NCBI GenBank assembly: GCA_964386635.1
Contig: CAYLRO010000004.1
Location: forward strand, 1-64,000
Reading direction: 5' to 3'
DNA length: 64,000 nucleotides
Origin: Sabulitectum sp964386635
GTDB lineage: Bacteria; Fermentibacterota; Fermentibacteria; Fermentibacterales; JCC-6
Numbering within the stretch: position 1 is the first letter of the stretch; each line of letters starts with the position of its first letter. Position numbers and translations under genes: made by a program. Positions 1 through 8,109 of this stretch are shown piece by piece. Below the pieces are notes generated by a model. That model had not been told where the DNA came from. It made no database searches and worked only from the letters and a program-made list of their open reading frames with translations.

Positions 1-14
1 CGCTACGGGGTGCC
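1..14. repeat. 14-bp direct repeat, copy 1 (left of TA module)
   Basis: The 14-mer CGCTACGGGGTGCC opens the window and recurs exactly at 792-805. The two copies bracket the toxin-antitoxin pair. What lies upstream of copy 1 is not visible, so the true repeat may be longer. It could be a recombination-site core or a relic of an insertion. Confidence 0.5.
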
Positions 15-68
15 AAACAGGATTATCGAACTCCTCAATTTCTGGCACTGCTCAAGTTGCGCACAAAA

Positions 69-99
69 CATTGCATTATGCAACGCAATGACATATATT
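69..99 (+). promoter_or_regulatory. Putative autoregulated TA promoter/operator
   Basis: A -35-like TTGCAT (71-76) and a -10-like TATATT (94-99) are separated by exactly 17 bp. The -35 overlaps two nested inverted repeats: CATTGC (69-74) with GCAATG (85-90), and TTGCA/TGCAA around TTA. Antitoxins of type II modules usually bind such palindromes over their own promoter, so autoregulation is a reasonable inference. A strong Shine-Dalgarno sequence, AAAGGAGGTG, follows at about 109-118. Confidence 0.5.
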
Positions 100-121
100 G
101 AATGTGCAAAGGAGGTGAAAC

Positions 122-340
122 ATGGCTACTGCTGTAAGGATTTCCGATCTACTTCTCAAGGAAGCCAGGCTTGTAAGTTCCGTTGAGAATAGATCGGTTA
201 CGGGTCAGATTGAGTATTGGGCCAAGATTGGTAAGTGTGCTGAAGAGAATCCAGATCTGACATACAATCTGATTAAGGAAATTCTTCTTGGTCTTGAGGA
301 GCTTGAGCATGGTGAATTATCTGAGTACAAGTTTGGCTGA
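122..340 (+). CDS. ParD-like type II antitoxin
   Basis: This 72-aa protein starts with the pattern AVRISDLLLKEARL and continues with SVTGQIEYWAKIGK and NPDLTYNLIKEIL, which matches the ParD-like antitoxin family (ribbon-helix-helix N-terminus with a conserved GQIE-W-IG segment). It would bind and neutralise the toxin encoded 6 bp downstream and repress the shared promoter through its DNA-binding N-terminus. The ATG is preceded by a near-consensus Shine-Dalgarno sequence. Small size, overlapping control signals and partner gene all fit. The family call rests on motif similarity by eye; the pairing is strong. Confidence 0.8.
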   Translation: MATAVRISDLLLKEARLVSSVENRSVTGQIEYWAKIGKCAEENPDLTYNLIKEILLGLEELEHGELSEYKFG

Positions 341-346
341 TTTATC

Positions 347-625
347 ATGAGAGTAATTCAGACTCGGTTGTTCGCCAGGAAAGTTAAAAAGCTGTCTGTT
401 CAAGAAAAGACAATTCTTGATGATGAGATCCGGAAGATCATCACTAATCCAAACATTGGCCAGGAGAAGCGGGGAACACTTAAAGGTGTTTTCGTGCATA
501 AATTCAAAATCTATTCTATTCATTTTCTTTTTGCTTACCGGTGCGATAAGCAGGTTCTGGAATTAATCATGCTTGGTCCTCACGAAAACTACTACAGAGA
601 CCAGGATAACTACCTAAAGGGGTAG
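347..625 (+). CDS. RelE/ParE-family toxin
   Basis: This 92-aa basic protein shows the RelE/ParE pattern: an N-terminal beta strand, a Lys/Arg-rich helix (LFARKVKKL), the segment GTLKGVFVHKFKI, then FLFAYRCD and a C-terminal GPHENYYRD. The LKG-x-HKF-x(8)-FAYR arrangement is typical of RelE-fold toxins, many of which cut ribosome-bound mRNA, while ParE relatives inhibit gyrase; the sequence alone does not tell which. It begins 6 bp after the antitoxin stop, so the two are co-transcribed. It has no TM segment or signal peptide. Confidence 0.8.
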   Translation: MRVIQTRLFARKVKKLSVQEKTILDDEIRKIITNPNIGQEKRGTLKGVFVHKFKIYSIHFLFAYRCDKQVLELIMLGPHENYYRDQDNYLKG

Positions 626-853
626 ACCGTCTGTCAATCCCGGTGTGGTTCGATAAGTGTCCACTTCCAAGTAACAAAATCTTAACATGTTGCTCTGTAA
701 AGAGATGCATATATATTATTTATGTCGGAATCAGCTTCCAAGCAGGTAGCCTCAGTTACTTTTTGATGTGGGGCCGCCGAGTGGCCTGGAACGCTACGGG
801 GTGCCTTTAAATAGTTGAAACCGAGATTTGTTTCAGCCTGCAGAGGAGTGTGA
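626..853. other. Intergenic region between convergent genes, includes repeat copy 2
   Basis: No open frame with a plausible ribosome-binding site was seen. The stretch contains an AT-rich patch (ATGCATATATATTATTTATG, around 705-724), a GC-rich patch (GGGGCCGCCGAGTGGCC, around 769-785) and, at 792-805, the second exact copy of the 14-bp repeat found at 1-14. No clear terminator hairpin with a T-tract was found. Confidence 0.4.
792..805. repeat. 14-bp direct repeat, copy 2 (right of TA module)
   Basis: Exact match to positions 1-14 (CGCTACGGGGTGCC). It is preceded by GGCCTGGAA and followed by an AT-rich run. No integron attC R-box consensus was recognised beside it. Confidence 0.5.
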
Positions 854-1330
854 CTATTCTGAAGTGTTCAGAGTATTTTCCGTGATGAGAGGTTTGAATA
901 TTCGGAACATTTCAATTTCCGATACTGCTGAAGTGAGACATAGCTTGCCATTCTCAAGATCGGTTCTTATCAGATAACCTTCCCCGCCGTTGAAGCTTAT
1001 TGTTCCCAGAATAGTATCCGTTTCATAAGAGAGGGTGTTTTCCACTCCTTCTCTGTATTCAAACCACAGGATACCTTTTGTTGTTTCAATGAACCCGAAT
1101 CTCTCACTCATCTCCGGAGATATGAATGCATCCATTTCAGGAGTGAACAGGTACTCTGAGCCGGTGATGCTCAGTGTTCCGATGTGCACATAATGCAGAT
1201 TGCTGTCCCCAAAGTAGCCGTCGAAAACTTCCCAGTCCCCTTCAAGTATCTGACAGCTGTCAGATTCACCGGCGGCAGATATCGAGAGCGCTTGTTGAAA
1301 AAGTATTAAAGCAGCTAAAGTCAGAAGCAT
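854..1330 (-). CDS. Small secreted protein, unknown function
   Basis: This 158-aa protein begins with a signal peptide (MLLTLAALILFQQALSISAAG) likely cleaved near residue 20. The mature part is acidic and rich in short beta-strand patterns (GDWEVFDGYF, GTLSITGSEYLF, GILWFEYREG, LGTISFNGGEGYLI), reminiscent of small lipocalin/calycin-like beta-sandwich proteins of the 'GDWEV..' kind, but I cannot assign a family. It has two Cys residues. The ATG is preceded by a G-rich ribosome-binding site (GAGGGGG). It is transcribed alone, divergently from the ammonia-lyase gene, with its 3' end facing the TA pair. Confidence 0.6.
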   Translation of the reverse strand: MLLTLAALILFQQALSISAAGESDSCQILEGDWEVFDGYFGDSNLHYVHIGTLSITGSEYLFTPEMDAFISPEMSERFGFIETTKGILWFEYREGVENTLSYETDTILGTISFNGGEGYLIRTDLENGKLCLTSAVSEIEMFRIFKPLITENTLNTSE

Positions 1331-1447
1331 TGACTACCCCCTCTGGATTCTGTTGCAGCTTAATGGATAATAACATCAGAAGCAGAAAGGAAACAATACG
1401 CTAAAGTCCGTTTTAGTAAGACAGATTCGCAGAGGAGGAGAAGAATC

Positions 1448-1555
1448 ATGCCTGTCCGTACTGCGGTGGAAAATATAGATGAAGCGTTTCAGTTTCTTCA
1501 TCTTACTTACGGCAGGGCATGTTCTTTAGTATTATCCATAATCCTTGCACGATGA
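1448..1555 (+). CDS. Candidate 35-aa small ORF / leader upstream of hutH-like gene
   Basis: An ATG at 1448 follows a very strong Shine-Dalgarno stretch (GAGGAGGAGAAGAATC) and opens 35 codons ending at 1555, 25 bp before the ammonia-lyase start. The product begins MPVRTAVENIDEAF and ends in a hydrophobic run (CSLVLSIILAR). It has only one His and no His run, so a classical attenuation leader is not evident. In the overlapping +1 frame the same bases encode a CPYCGGKYR zinc-ribbon-like fragment that stops at once. It may be a real small gene, a leader, or a decayed remnant. Confidence 0.25.
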   Translation: MPVRTAVENIDEAFQFLHLTYGRACSLVLSIILAR

Positions 1556-1580
1556 AATCCAATAAGATCCGGAGGAAGAT

Positions 1581-3113
1581 ATGTCAGTTGTTCTGAACGG
1601 TAACAGCCTTACCATCGAAAAGGTTGTGGCAGTTGCCAGAAACGGTGAGAAGGTTACTCTTGATCCCCAGGCGGAAGAGAGAATTCTCCGTTGCAGGAAA
1701 ATGGTTGAGGTGAAGATCGCTGCCGGTGAGACCATGTATGGGATCAACACCGGGATCGGCGAGTTCTCTGAGACAAAACTGAAGGATGACGAGGTTCTGT
1801 CTTTTCAGAAGTACCTGATCTACAACCATTCAGCCGGTATTGGTAAACCTGCTCCCATCGAGCATGTCCGTGGAGCAATGCTGGGCCGGGCCAATGTTCA
1901 TTGCAACGGTCACAGTGCCGTTCGTCTTGAAATGACACGGATGCTTGTGAACATGCTCAATGCCGGTGTTACGCCGGTTGTGTGCGAAAAGGGTTCCGTT
2001 GGGGCATGCGGTGATCTTGCTCCTATGAGCATGATAGCTCTTGTTGTGATGGGTGAGGGAGAGGCCTGGTTTGAAGGCAACCGTTATCCTGGAACTGAAG
2101 CCCTCAACCGTGCCGGTCTCGAACCGCTTGAGCTTCAGGCAAGAGACGGTCTTGCACTTATCAACGGTTCCAATCTTCTTACTGCAATTTCTGCGCTGAA
2201 TCTGTATGACATGAACAGATGGCTGAAACAGGCTGAGATAGCAGCTGCAATGAGCCTTGAAGCCCTTTATGCCAACATGAAGCCATACGAGGACAAGGTA
2301 CACACAGTACGGGGATTTATAGGTTCACTCCGAAGTGCAAGAGCTATCCGCAGATGCATTGAAGGCAGTGACCTTACAACGGGAAAAACGCCTCAGAAGG
2401 TGCAGGATGCCTATTCAATGCGATCAACACCTCAGGTTATAGGTGCTGCTCATGATGCAGTAGCCTATGCCAGAAGCCAGGTGGAGATCGAATTGAACGG
2501 CGTGGGGGACAACCCTCTGTTTTTCCCTGAAGAAGATCTTGTTCTTACAGGAGCAAATTTCCAGGGAACACCTGTTTCACTTCCCATGGAAATGGCAGGA
2601 GTATCCATTACCATGGTGTCAGTGCTCAGCGAAAGAAGGCTGAACCGGCTGCTGAACCCGGCACTCTCCGTTGGTCTTCCTCCATTCCTGGCGGAAAAAC
2701 CCGGTCTTTACAGCGGACACATGCTCAGTCAGTACACAGCGGGTATGCTCATTGCCGAGCAGAGAATACTTTCAAGTCCTGCCGCTGTTGCGTCTATTCC
2801 AGCTGCTGCAGATCAGGAAGATTTCGTAAGCATGGGAATGAATACAGCTCTGAAAAACTGTCAGATACTGGAGAATGCCTGTGGAGTGCTTGGAATCGAG
2901 CTTATTGCAGCTGCCCAGGCAATTGATTTCAGAGGACACAAATGCGGCAGAGGTGTTCAAACTGCCCACTCAGTAGTTAGAAAACACGTTGAACATCTGG
3001 GAGAGGACAGACCTTTGTATCCTGATCACAACAGGATGTCGGAAGTGGTCCGATCCGGTGAGATACTTGATGAAGTTGAAAAAACCGTTGGCTCTCTGGA
3101 AGAGGTGATTTGA
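1581..3113 (+). CDS. Histidine ammonia-lyase-like MIO enzyme with Ala-Cys-Gly cofactor motif
   Basis: This 510-aa protein is a full-length member of the HAL/PAL/TAL family, which eliminates ammonia from aromatic amino acids using the self-made MIO electrophile. Family landmarks are YGINTGIGEF, GSVGACGDLAP, ALINGS, KVQDAYSMR-TPQVIGA, GDNPLFF and QEDFVSMG. The MIO tripeptide reads Ala142-Cys143-Gly144 (TGC codon at 2007-2009) instead of Ala-Ser-Gly. The active-site pair NH in YNHSAGIG keeps the His typical of histidine lyases. It lacks the RPHPGQ stretch seen in classical HutH and has QEDF where HutH has QEDH, so it is a divergent paralogue of the canonical HutH at 57996-59492. Substrate is most likely histidine, not certain. 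Start ATG follows GGAGGA. The next gene begins one base after its stop. Confidence 0.85.
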   Translation: MSVVLNGNSLTIEKVVAVARNGEKVTLDPQAEERILRCRKMVEVKIAAGETMYGINTGIGEFSETKLKDDEVLSFQKYLIYNHSAGIGKPAPIEHVRGAMLGRANVHCNGHSAVRLEMTRMLVNMLNAGVTPVVCEKGSVGACGDLAPMSMIALVVMGEGEAWFEGNRYPGTEALNRAGLEPLELQARDGLALINGSNLLTAISALNLYDMNRWLKQAEIAAAMSLEALYANMKPYEDKVHTVRGFIGSLRSARAIRRCIEGSDLTTGKTPQKVQDAYSMRSTPQVIGAAHDAVAYARSQVEIELNGVGDNPLFFPEEDLVLTGANFQGTPVSLPMEMAGVSITMVSVLSERRLNRLLNPALSVGLPPFLAEKPGLYSGHMLSQYTAGMLIAEQRILSSPAAVASIPAAADQEDFVSMGMNTALKNCQILENACGVLGIELIAAAQAIDFRGHKCGRGVQTAHSVVRKHVEHLGEDRPLYPDHNRMSEVVRSGEILDEVEKTVGSLEEVI

Positions 3114-3114
3114 T

Positions 3115-5622
3115 ATGAAAAGCGTTGTAATTCTACTTCTCCTGGCTTTTGTCTCACTGGCAGTGCCTGAGGGGATCCCAATTCAGTACATGGACAGCCA
3201 TGGCCGGCAGCCTGCTTCCACAATGAATTCTGTCCAGGCTCACAGGGGCGTCTACTCAAGAGATGTGATGTGCGCTCCCATGAATGCAGGCACAGATGCT
3301 GATCTGGTTGTACTGCTGGTAGACGAAGAGGTTTATTCCGGTATTTCAACAGCCCTCTCTGTTTATCAGAGTGACCTTGAGTCCGAGGGATACACAGTTG
3401 CTGTATGGCAGATAAGCGGAGGCTCTGCAACAGACATCAGGAGTGATCTCCAGAGCCAGTATTCATCAGGCAGTCTCGTAGGTGCTGTGGCCATAGGCGA
3501 CATCCCGTCAGGATGGATTGAGAACGGCTACGGCGAGTATCCAATTGACATGTATCTGATGGATATGAACGGTACCTGGACCGATTCAGACAATGACGGT
3601 CTTTTCAATTCATACTCTTCAGGAGCACCGGAAATATGGCTGGGCAGACTTACTCCCACATTTCTCACATTCGGTTCTTCCGTTGAGCTTCTTAACTCCT
3701 ATTTCCAGAAGAACCACTCTTACAGAACTGGCACACTGTTTCTGCCTGACAGGGCCCTTGCATACGAAGAAGCTTTTACCGGGCTGACAGGTGCTCTGGA
3801 TAATCTGTATCCCGATGTAACAAGACGTGATGATCCTGTGAGTACAAATGCCGATGACTTCAAACAGGAACTTCTATACGGCTACGAATGGGTACATCTT
3901 ATCTCCCATTCAAGCCCCTGGGGAAGCAGTTTCCACACAGGTGCTCCTCCTGAAGGAGCCGGCACTCTGAATAATCTTGAAGTGCCACCTCTGGACCCCC
4001 ATGCAATCTTCTATGTATGCAACTGCTGCAGCAACGGAAGATGGACAGAGATAGACAACCTGGCCAACAGTTATATCTGGACTGATTCATATGGACTGGC
4101 ATGTCTTGCTCAGGCCAAGGTGGACTATACCAACTACTTCACTGAGTATTACCAGCAGCTCTCACAGGGCTCAAACCTTGGTGATGCCTACAGAGTATGG
4201 CTTGGAAGCAACATGGGTTACGAGGACGGGGCTGTGCTTTTCGGGGACCCTACCCTGAAACCAAGAACCTCCTCAGCTTCATTCTCCGGCGTAGAGGGCA
4301 GCGGATTTGTTCCGACAGTTGACGGATGGCTTGACTATCCTGTCACAGACGGTCTCCATACACAGGGCAGAGTGGATATGTATTCCGATCCCTCCACAGG
4401 TATGCTCTTTGCAGTTTCAGGATCATCTGATCCGGTACGAGCAAACATACTTGCCACATGCTCCGACGGTGATTCATGGGCAACCCCGGTTATCGTCTGT
4501 GAGCACGAATACTGGGACTGGCATCCTACAGTGGGAGGAGACGGAGTTGGAAATGTCTGGGTTGCCTGGCAGTCCATGAGAGATAACCATGAGGGTTATG
4601 ACATTTATCTTTCCAAATGGAGCGGGTCATCATGGGGCTCTTCTGAAACTCTCACAACAGGCGATCCCTTTGATGTTGAGCCGGCAATGTCCGGCGGAGC
4701 AGGACACACCTGGCTGGTGTGGCAGAAGTGGGATGGCGGCAATCCTGATATTGTGGGAAGAATGTGGACAGGTGCCCAGTGGACAACAGAGGTGACCATA
4801 GCCGGTTCAGACTCTCCTGAGAGATATCCGGATGTTGCCTGGAACGGCACTGAATACGGGCTTGCCTACCACAGGAAAACCGATGACGGCTGGCAGATAT
4901 GCTTCAGAGATGCTCCTGACAGCGGATCTTTTGGCTCAGAGGAAGTTATTTCCTCTCCAGGAATCGAAAGCAGATACCCTTGCATTACAGGTGTTTCCGG
5001 TGGATTCGCAGCTGCCTGGCAGAGTTCCAGCGGTGAGATAATGTTCTCTCTGAGACAGGGTGGCACATGGAGTGCTCCTCAGGTTGTATCCCAGGGCGAT
5101 TACGGTCTCCGCCCTTCAGTAACAACCCTTGCCGATGGTAACATTATGGTGTCATGGACTGCATCCATGAACTCAATCAGATACAATGAGTGGAACGGCT
5201 CCTCCTGGGGCGGAGTTTTCACAGCTGCCTCAGCGGATGCTGTGGACGATGGCAAAATAGCAGTAAGCCCCAGTGGAGATATCTGGCTTGTTTACGGTGC
5301 CAGAGGTGAAGATCTTCAGTGGGACCTGAGAGCTTCCACCCCTGATCCAGAGGGAATCAGTGAAGAGGCCACCGGTGTTTCAGCTGTTTCTCTGGTCAAT
5401 TCAGGTGCAAATCCTGCAGCATCTGTTGCTGTGTTCACTGTATCAGCTCCGGGGGCTGCGGTTCTCACTGTGCACGACATGAGCGGAAGAACAGTTCATA
5501 GTTCTGCAGTTGAAACTGGAGATTATGTCTGGAGTACCGAAAGCGTTCCTTCAGGTGTGTACATTGTAAGACTTACTGGTGAGTCATCATTTGACGAACT
5601 TAAACTGGTTCACATCAGATAA
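3115..5622 (+). CDS. Secreted gingipain-like C25 cysteine peptidase with T9SS sorting domain
   Basis: The 835-aa product has a signal peptide (residues 1-17), then a C25 catalytic region (about 60-385) with the typical opening LVVLLVDEEVY-x-SDLESEGYTV, GAVAIGDIPSGW, a catalytic His candidate His265 in HLISHSSPWG and a nucleophile candidate Cys305 in NCCSNGRW (compare CVNGDF of gingipains), closing with GDPTLKPR. Residues ~400-740 form repeated beta-strand units (WVAWQ, WLVWQKWDGG, AAWQSSSG) as in sialidase-like propellers. The C-terminus (~755-835: VHDMSGRTVHS, PSGVYIVRL) is a type A T9SS sorting domain, so the protein should be exported and anchored on the cell surface. Its ATG is one base after the lyase stop, with the ribosome-binding site inside the lyase gene. 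Confidence 0.85.
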   Translation: MKSVVILLLLAFVSLAVPEGIPIQYMDSHGRQPASTMNSVQAHRGVYSRDVMCAPMNAGTDADLVVLLVDEEVYSGISTALSVYQSDLESEGYTVAVWQISGGSATDIRSDLQSQYSSGSLVGAVAIGDIPSGWIENGYGEYPIDMYLMDMNGTWTDSDNDGLFNSYSSGAPEIWLGRLTPTFLTFGSSVELLNSYFQKNHSYRTGTLFLPDRALAYEEAFTGLTGALDNLYPDVTRRDDPVSTNADDFKQELLYGYEWVHLISHSSPWGSSFHTGAPPEGAGTLNNLEVPPLDPHAIFYVCNCCSNGRWTEIDNLANSYIWTDSYGLACLAQAKVDYTNYFTEYYQQLSQGSNLGDAYRVWLGSNMGYEDGAVLFGDPTLKPRTSSASFSGVEGSGFVPTVDGWLDYPVTDGLHTQGRVDMYSDPSTGMLFAVSGSSDPVRANILATCSDGDSWATPVIVCEHEYWDWHPTVGGDGVGNVWVAWQSMRDNHEGYDIYLSKWSGSSWGSSETLTTGDPFDVEPAMSGGAGHTWLVWQKWDGGNPDIVGRMWTGAQWTTEVTIAGSDSPERYPDVAWNGTEYGLAYHRKTDDGWQICFRDAPDSGSFGSEEVISSPGIESRYPCITGVSGGFAAAWQSSSGEIMFSLRQGGTWSAPQVVSQGDYGLRPSVTTLADGNIMVSWTASMNSIRYNEWNGSSWGGVFTAASADAVDDGKIAVSPSGDIWLVYGARGEDLQWDLRASTPDPEGISEEATGVSAVSLVNSGANPAASVAVFTVSAPGAAVLTVHDMSGRTVHSSAVETGDYVWSTESVPSGVYIVRLTGESSFDELKLVHIR

Positions 5623-5637
5623 GACAGGTTATCAGTT

Positions 5638-5667
5638 GCAGGGGAGCTGACAAGTCAGCTCCCCTGC
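5638..5667. terminator. Bidirectional hairpin between convergent genes
   Basis: A perfect 14-bp inverted repeat, GCAGGGGAGCTGAC and GTCAGCTCCCCTGC, is separated by AA. It lies 15 bp after the C25 peptidase stop and contains the stop codon of the antiporter gene on the other strand. There is no strong T-tract on either side, but its position and stability point to transcription termination for both genes. Confidence 0.65.
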
Positions 5668-6890
5668 TGTTCTGAAGGAATCTCACCGGCGTTCCTCAGT
5701 GCAATTCTTGCTGTTATCGGACCGACTATTTCAAAGAGAATGCATGTGGCAGTAATGGTGGTAACAACTGATGCCGCCAGTACCTGGGCCTGCTCACTCT
5801 GTATCTCGGCAAATTCCTGTGAGACAAGAAGCGCCAGACCGATAGCCACCCCTGCCTGAGACAGAAGACCAAGTCCGAGGTTCTTTCTGATCACAGGGTC
5901 TGCCTTGCCCAGCCATGCCCCGAGCCATGCTCCGCCGATCTTACCGCCAGATCTTCCGATGATGTATGCAATGCCTATTGCCCCCAGGGAGGGGATCGCT
6001 GCAAAGTTCAGGTGTGCGCCTGCAAGGAAGAAGAAGAGAATAAAGAGAAGAGGCATGAGAGAGCGCAGCTGTTCATTTACACTGACAACCAGACTGTGCT
6101 TTGACGTGTTGGCCAGCACGAATCCTATACCCATGTTAACGAGAATCAGAGAGAGGTGGAACATGGATGCAAGGCCTGCTCCCATTAGAATGAAACCAAA
6201 GGTAAGTGCCGGGATGTTGCTCTTCGAATCCAGCTTCCGGATAAGCCAGGAATAGAGCATCCCGAGAAGACCTCCCAGAATCAGACTGATGAGTAGTTCT
6301 GCAGTGGGTTTCAGAAGAGCAGTCAGCAGACTGCCTGATGCCACTCCTGCATTTGAAAGAAGTATCTGTTTGGCGATTGCCGCTGTGAATCCGAAGAGAA
6401 GTATTGCCACTCCGTCATCAAAACCGGCCACTGCATAAAGTGAAGACGACAGTTTTCCCTTCGCCTTGTATTCCTTTATTACAGCAACTGTACCTGCCGG
6501 GGCTGTTGCAGGAGCAAGAGCTCCGAAGATCAGCGCTGTTACTATGTCTCCTGTGACTGCATAGACAAGTAGAGCAACCACCGTAAGGGCGGCAAAGGAC
6601 TCGAGAATAATGATAAGGCCAATGGATTTGCCCAGTGATTTGAGTGTGGAGATCTTTAACTCGCTGCCGATGCTGAAGGCTACGAAGCCAAGAGCTATAT
6701 CTGTGATAAAAGCGAGTTGAGAGAGATGCCCATGATGGAATACTTCCAGAACAGATACGCCCATTATTGTTCCGAGAAGCATGTACCCGATTATAGAAGG
6801 AAGCCCGATCTTTCGGGAAAGTCTTCCGGCGAAAAGACCTGCGGTAACTGCGAAACCCACCAGAGCCAGAAGTGTGAATTCAAACTTCAT
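5655..6890 (-). CDS. CPA2-type cation/proton antiporter (Na+/H+ exchanger family), second copy
   Basis: This 411-aa integral membrane protein has about 12 hydrophobic segments and the KefB/NapA-type CPA2 pattern: GRLSRKIGLPSIIGYMLLG near the N-terminus, SIGSELKISTLKSLGK, and FGALAPATAPAGTVAVIKEYKAKG, followed by AVAGFDDGVAILLFG, where the acidic DD pair is a candidate ion-binding site. It should exchange Na+ or K+ for protons across the inner membrane. It lacks the C-terminal TrkA/RCK domain of KefB. Its ATG overlaps the stop of the upstream paralogue by 4 bp (ATGA), so the two are translationally coupled. Confidence 0.85.
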   Translation of the reverse strand: MKFEFTLLALVGFAVTAGLFAGRLSRKIGLPSIIGYMLLGTIMGVSVLEVFHHGHLSQLAFITDIALGFVAFSIGSELKISTLKSLGKSIGLIIILESFAALTVVALLVYAVTGDIVTALIFGALAPATAPAGTVAVIKEYKAKGKLSSSLYAVAGFDDGVAILLFGFTAAIAKQILLSNAGVASGSLLTALLKPTAELLISLILGGLLGMLYSWLIRKLDSKSNIPALTFGFILMGAGLASMFHLSLILVNMGIGFVLANTSKHSLVVSVNEQLRSLMPLLFILFFFLAGAHLNFAAIPSLGAIGIAYIIGRSGGKIGGAWLGAWLGKADPVIRKNLGLGLLSQAGVAIGLALLVSQEFAEIQSEQAQVLAASVVTTITATCILFEIVGPITARIALRNAGEIPSEQQGS

Positions 6891-8101
6891 TTGTTCAACC
6901 CGATCTCTCCGGCTTTAGTCAGAGCATACTTGGCTCCCAGAGGTCCTATGATCTCGAAAAAGATACATGTGGCGGTTATGGTTGTGATCACAGCAGATGC
7001 TATGGAAAGAGCTTCTTCTGTGCCCAGAGCCGTGAAGTCTCTGAGAACAAGCATGGACAAACCGATTGCAACTCCAGCTTGTGAGAGTATTCCGAAGCCA
7101 AGATACTTTTTGATATTCGGTTCAGATTTCCCAATAACAGCTCCCAGCCTGGCGCCTCCCATGAGACCTGCCGTTCTTGCTGCAATGTAAACTGCTCCCA
7201 GAAGACCAAGGGATGGCAGAACCGAGAAGTCCAGATGGGCTCCGGCAAGGAAGAAGAAAGGGATGAAGAGAAAGGGCATCCAGGTTTTAAGTTGACCCAG
7301 GATCGACTTTACCGTTGCGGATGGTGTGGTATTCGTAAGAACAAATCCAAGCATCATGCAGGTCAGGATCAGTGAAAGGTGCAACCACTCTGCAATACCT
7401 ATACAAAGAGCTGTGAATCCGAATATAAGAGCAGGGATATCGGTTTTAGGTTTGAGCCTTCTAACAAGGAAAGTGAAGATTGCTCCGAGAATACCTCCCA
7501 CAAGAAGACTGCCGCCTATCTCCAGAGTCGGCTGAAGTATGGACTGGGTTAGAGATGAAGAACTTCCGGGAGCCAGCATCTTCAATGCTGCAGCGCTGGC
7601 AAATCCGAAGATTATAATTGCCAGACCATCATCAAAACCTACAACAGCATAGAGAGCTCTGGTAAGTTTGCCCTTTGCTTTGTATTCCTGTATTACAGCC
7701 ACTGTGCCTGCCGGGGCGCTGGCAGGGGCAAGCGCTCCGAAAACAAGTGCAGTTGGAAGGCTTTTTGTGACAAGCCAGACAGCACCGGTAACCACAAGGA
7801 ATGCCGCAAAGGATTCTGCCAGGATAATGTAAATGATACCTTTTCCCAGCCTGGAGAGCTCCCTTAAATTCAGTTCACTTCCAATGGTAAGCGCAACAAA
7901 ACCAAGAGCTATTTCAGTAAGAAAACCCAGAGACAAAGCATTTTCTCTTGAGATAAGCCCCAGAACTGATGCTCCGAAAACTACTCCCAGAGTCATGTAA
8001 CCCACAAGAGAAGGGAGGTGAATCTTTCTGGCCAGCCTGCCAAAATAGAGTGAAACAATAACAGCTGTTCCCAGAAGGGCTATAAGCGGCAGAGATGTCA
8101 T
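6887..8101 (-). CDS. CPA2-type cation/proton antiporter, first copy
   Basis: A 404-aa paralogue of the following gene with the same plan: GRLARKIHLPSLVGYMTLG, TIGSELNLRELSRLGKG, FGALAPASAPAGTVAVIQEYKAKG and VVGFDDGLAIIIFG. The closely matched motifs indicate a local tandem duplication or a conserved heteromeric pair. Ion specificity cannot be read from the sequence. A ribosome-binding site (AGGAGA) precedes the ATG, which lies 8 bp after the stop of the EIIA-like gene; that partner suggests the pair is regulated by it. Confidence 0.85.
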   Translation of the reverse strand: MTSLPLIALLGTAVIVSLYFGRLARKIHLPSLVGYMTLGVVFGASVLGLISRENALSLGFLTEIALGFVALTIGSELNLRELSRLGKGIIYIILAESFAAFLVVTGAVWLVTKSLPTALVFGALAPASAPAGTVAVIQEYKAKGKLTRALYAVVGFDDGLAIIIFGFASAAALKMLAPGSSSSLTQSILQPTLEIGGSLLVGGILGAIFTFLVRRLKPKTDIPALIFGFTALCIGIAEWLHLSLILTCMMLGFVLTNTTPSATVKSILGQLKTWMPFLFIPFFFLAGAHLDFSVLPSLGLLGAVYIAARTAGLMGGARLGAVIGKSEPNIKKYLGFGILSQAGVAIGLSMLVLRDFTALGTEEALSIASAVITTITATCIFFEIIGPLGAKYALTKAGEIGLNK

Positions 8102-8109
8102 GGCTTCTC

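Noticed and set aside
626..853. Integron attC site at the repeat next to the TA pair
   Set aside because: The RYYYAAC/GTTRRRY boxes and the long imperfect palindrome of attC sites were not found.
1830..2303. 157-codon frame on the minus strand inside the lyase gene
   Set aside because: Shadow of a strongly conserved gene on the other strand; no ribosome-binding site and no recognisable family.
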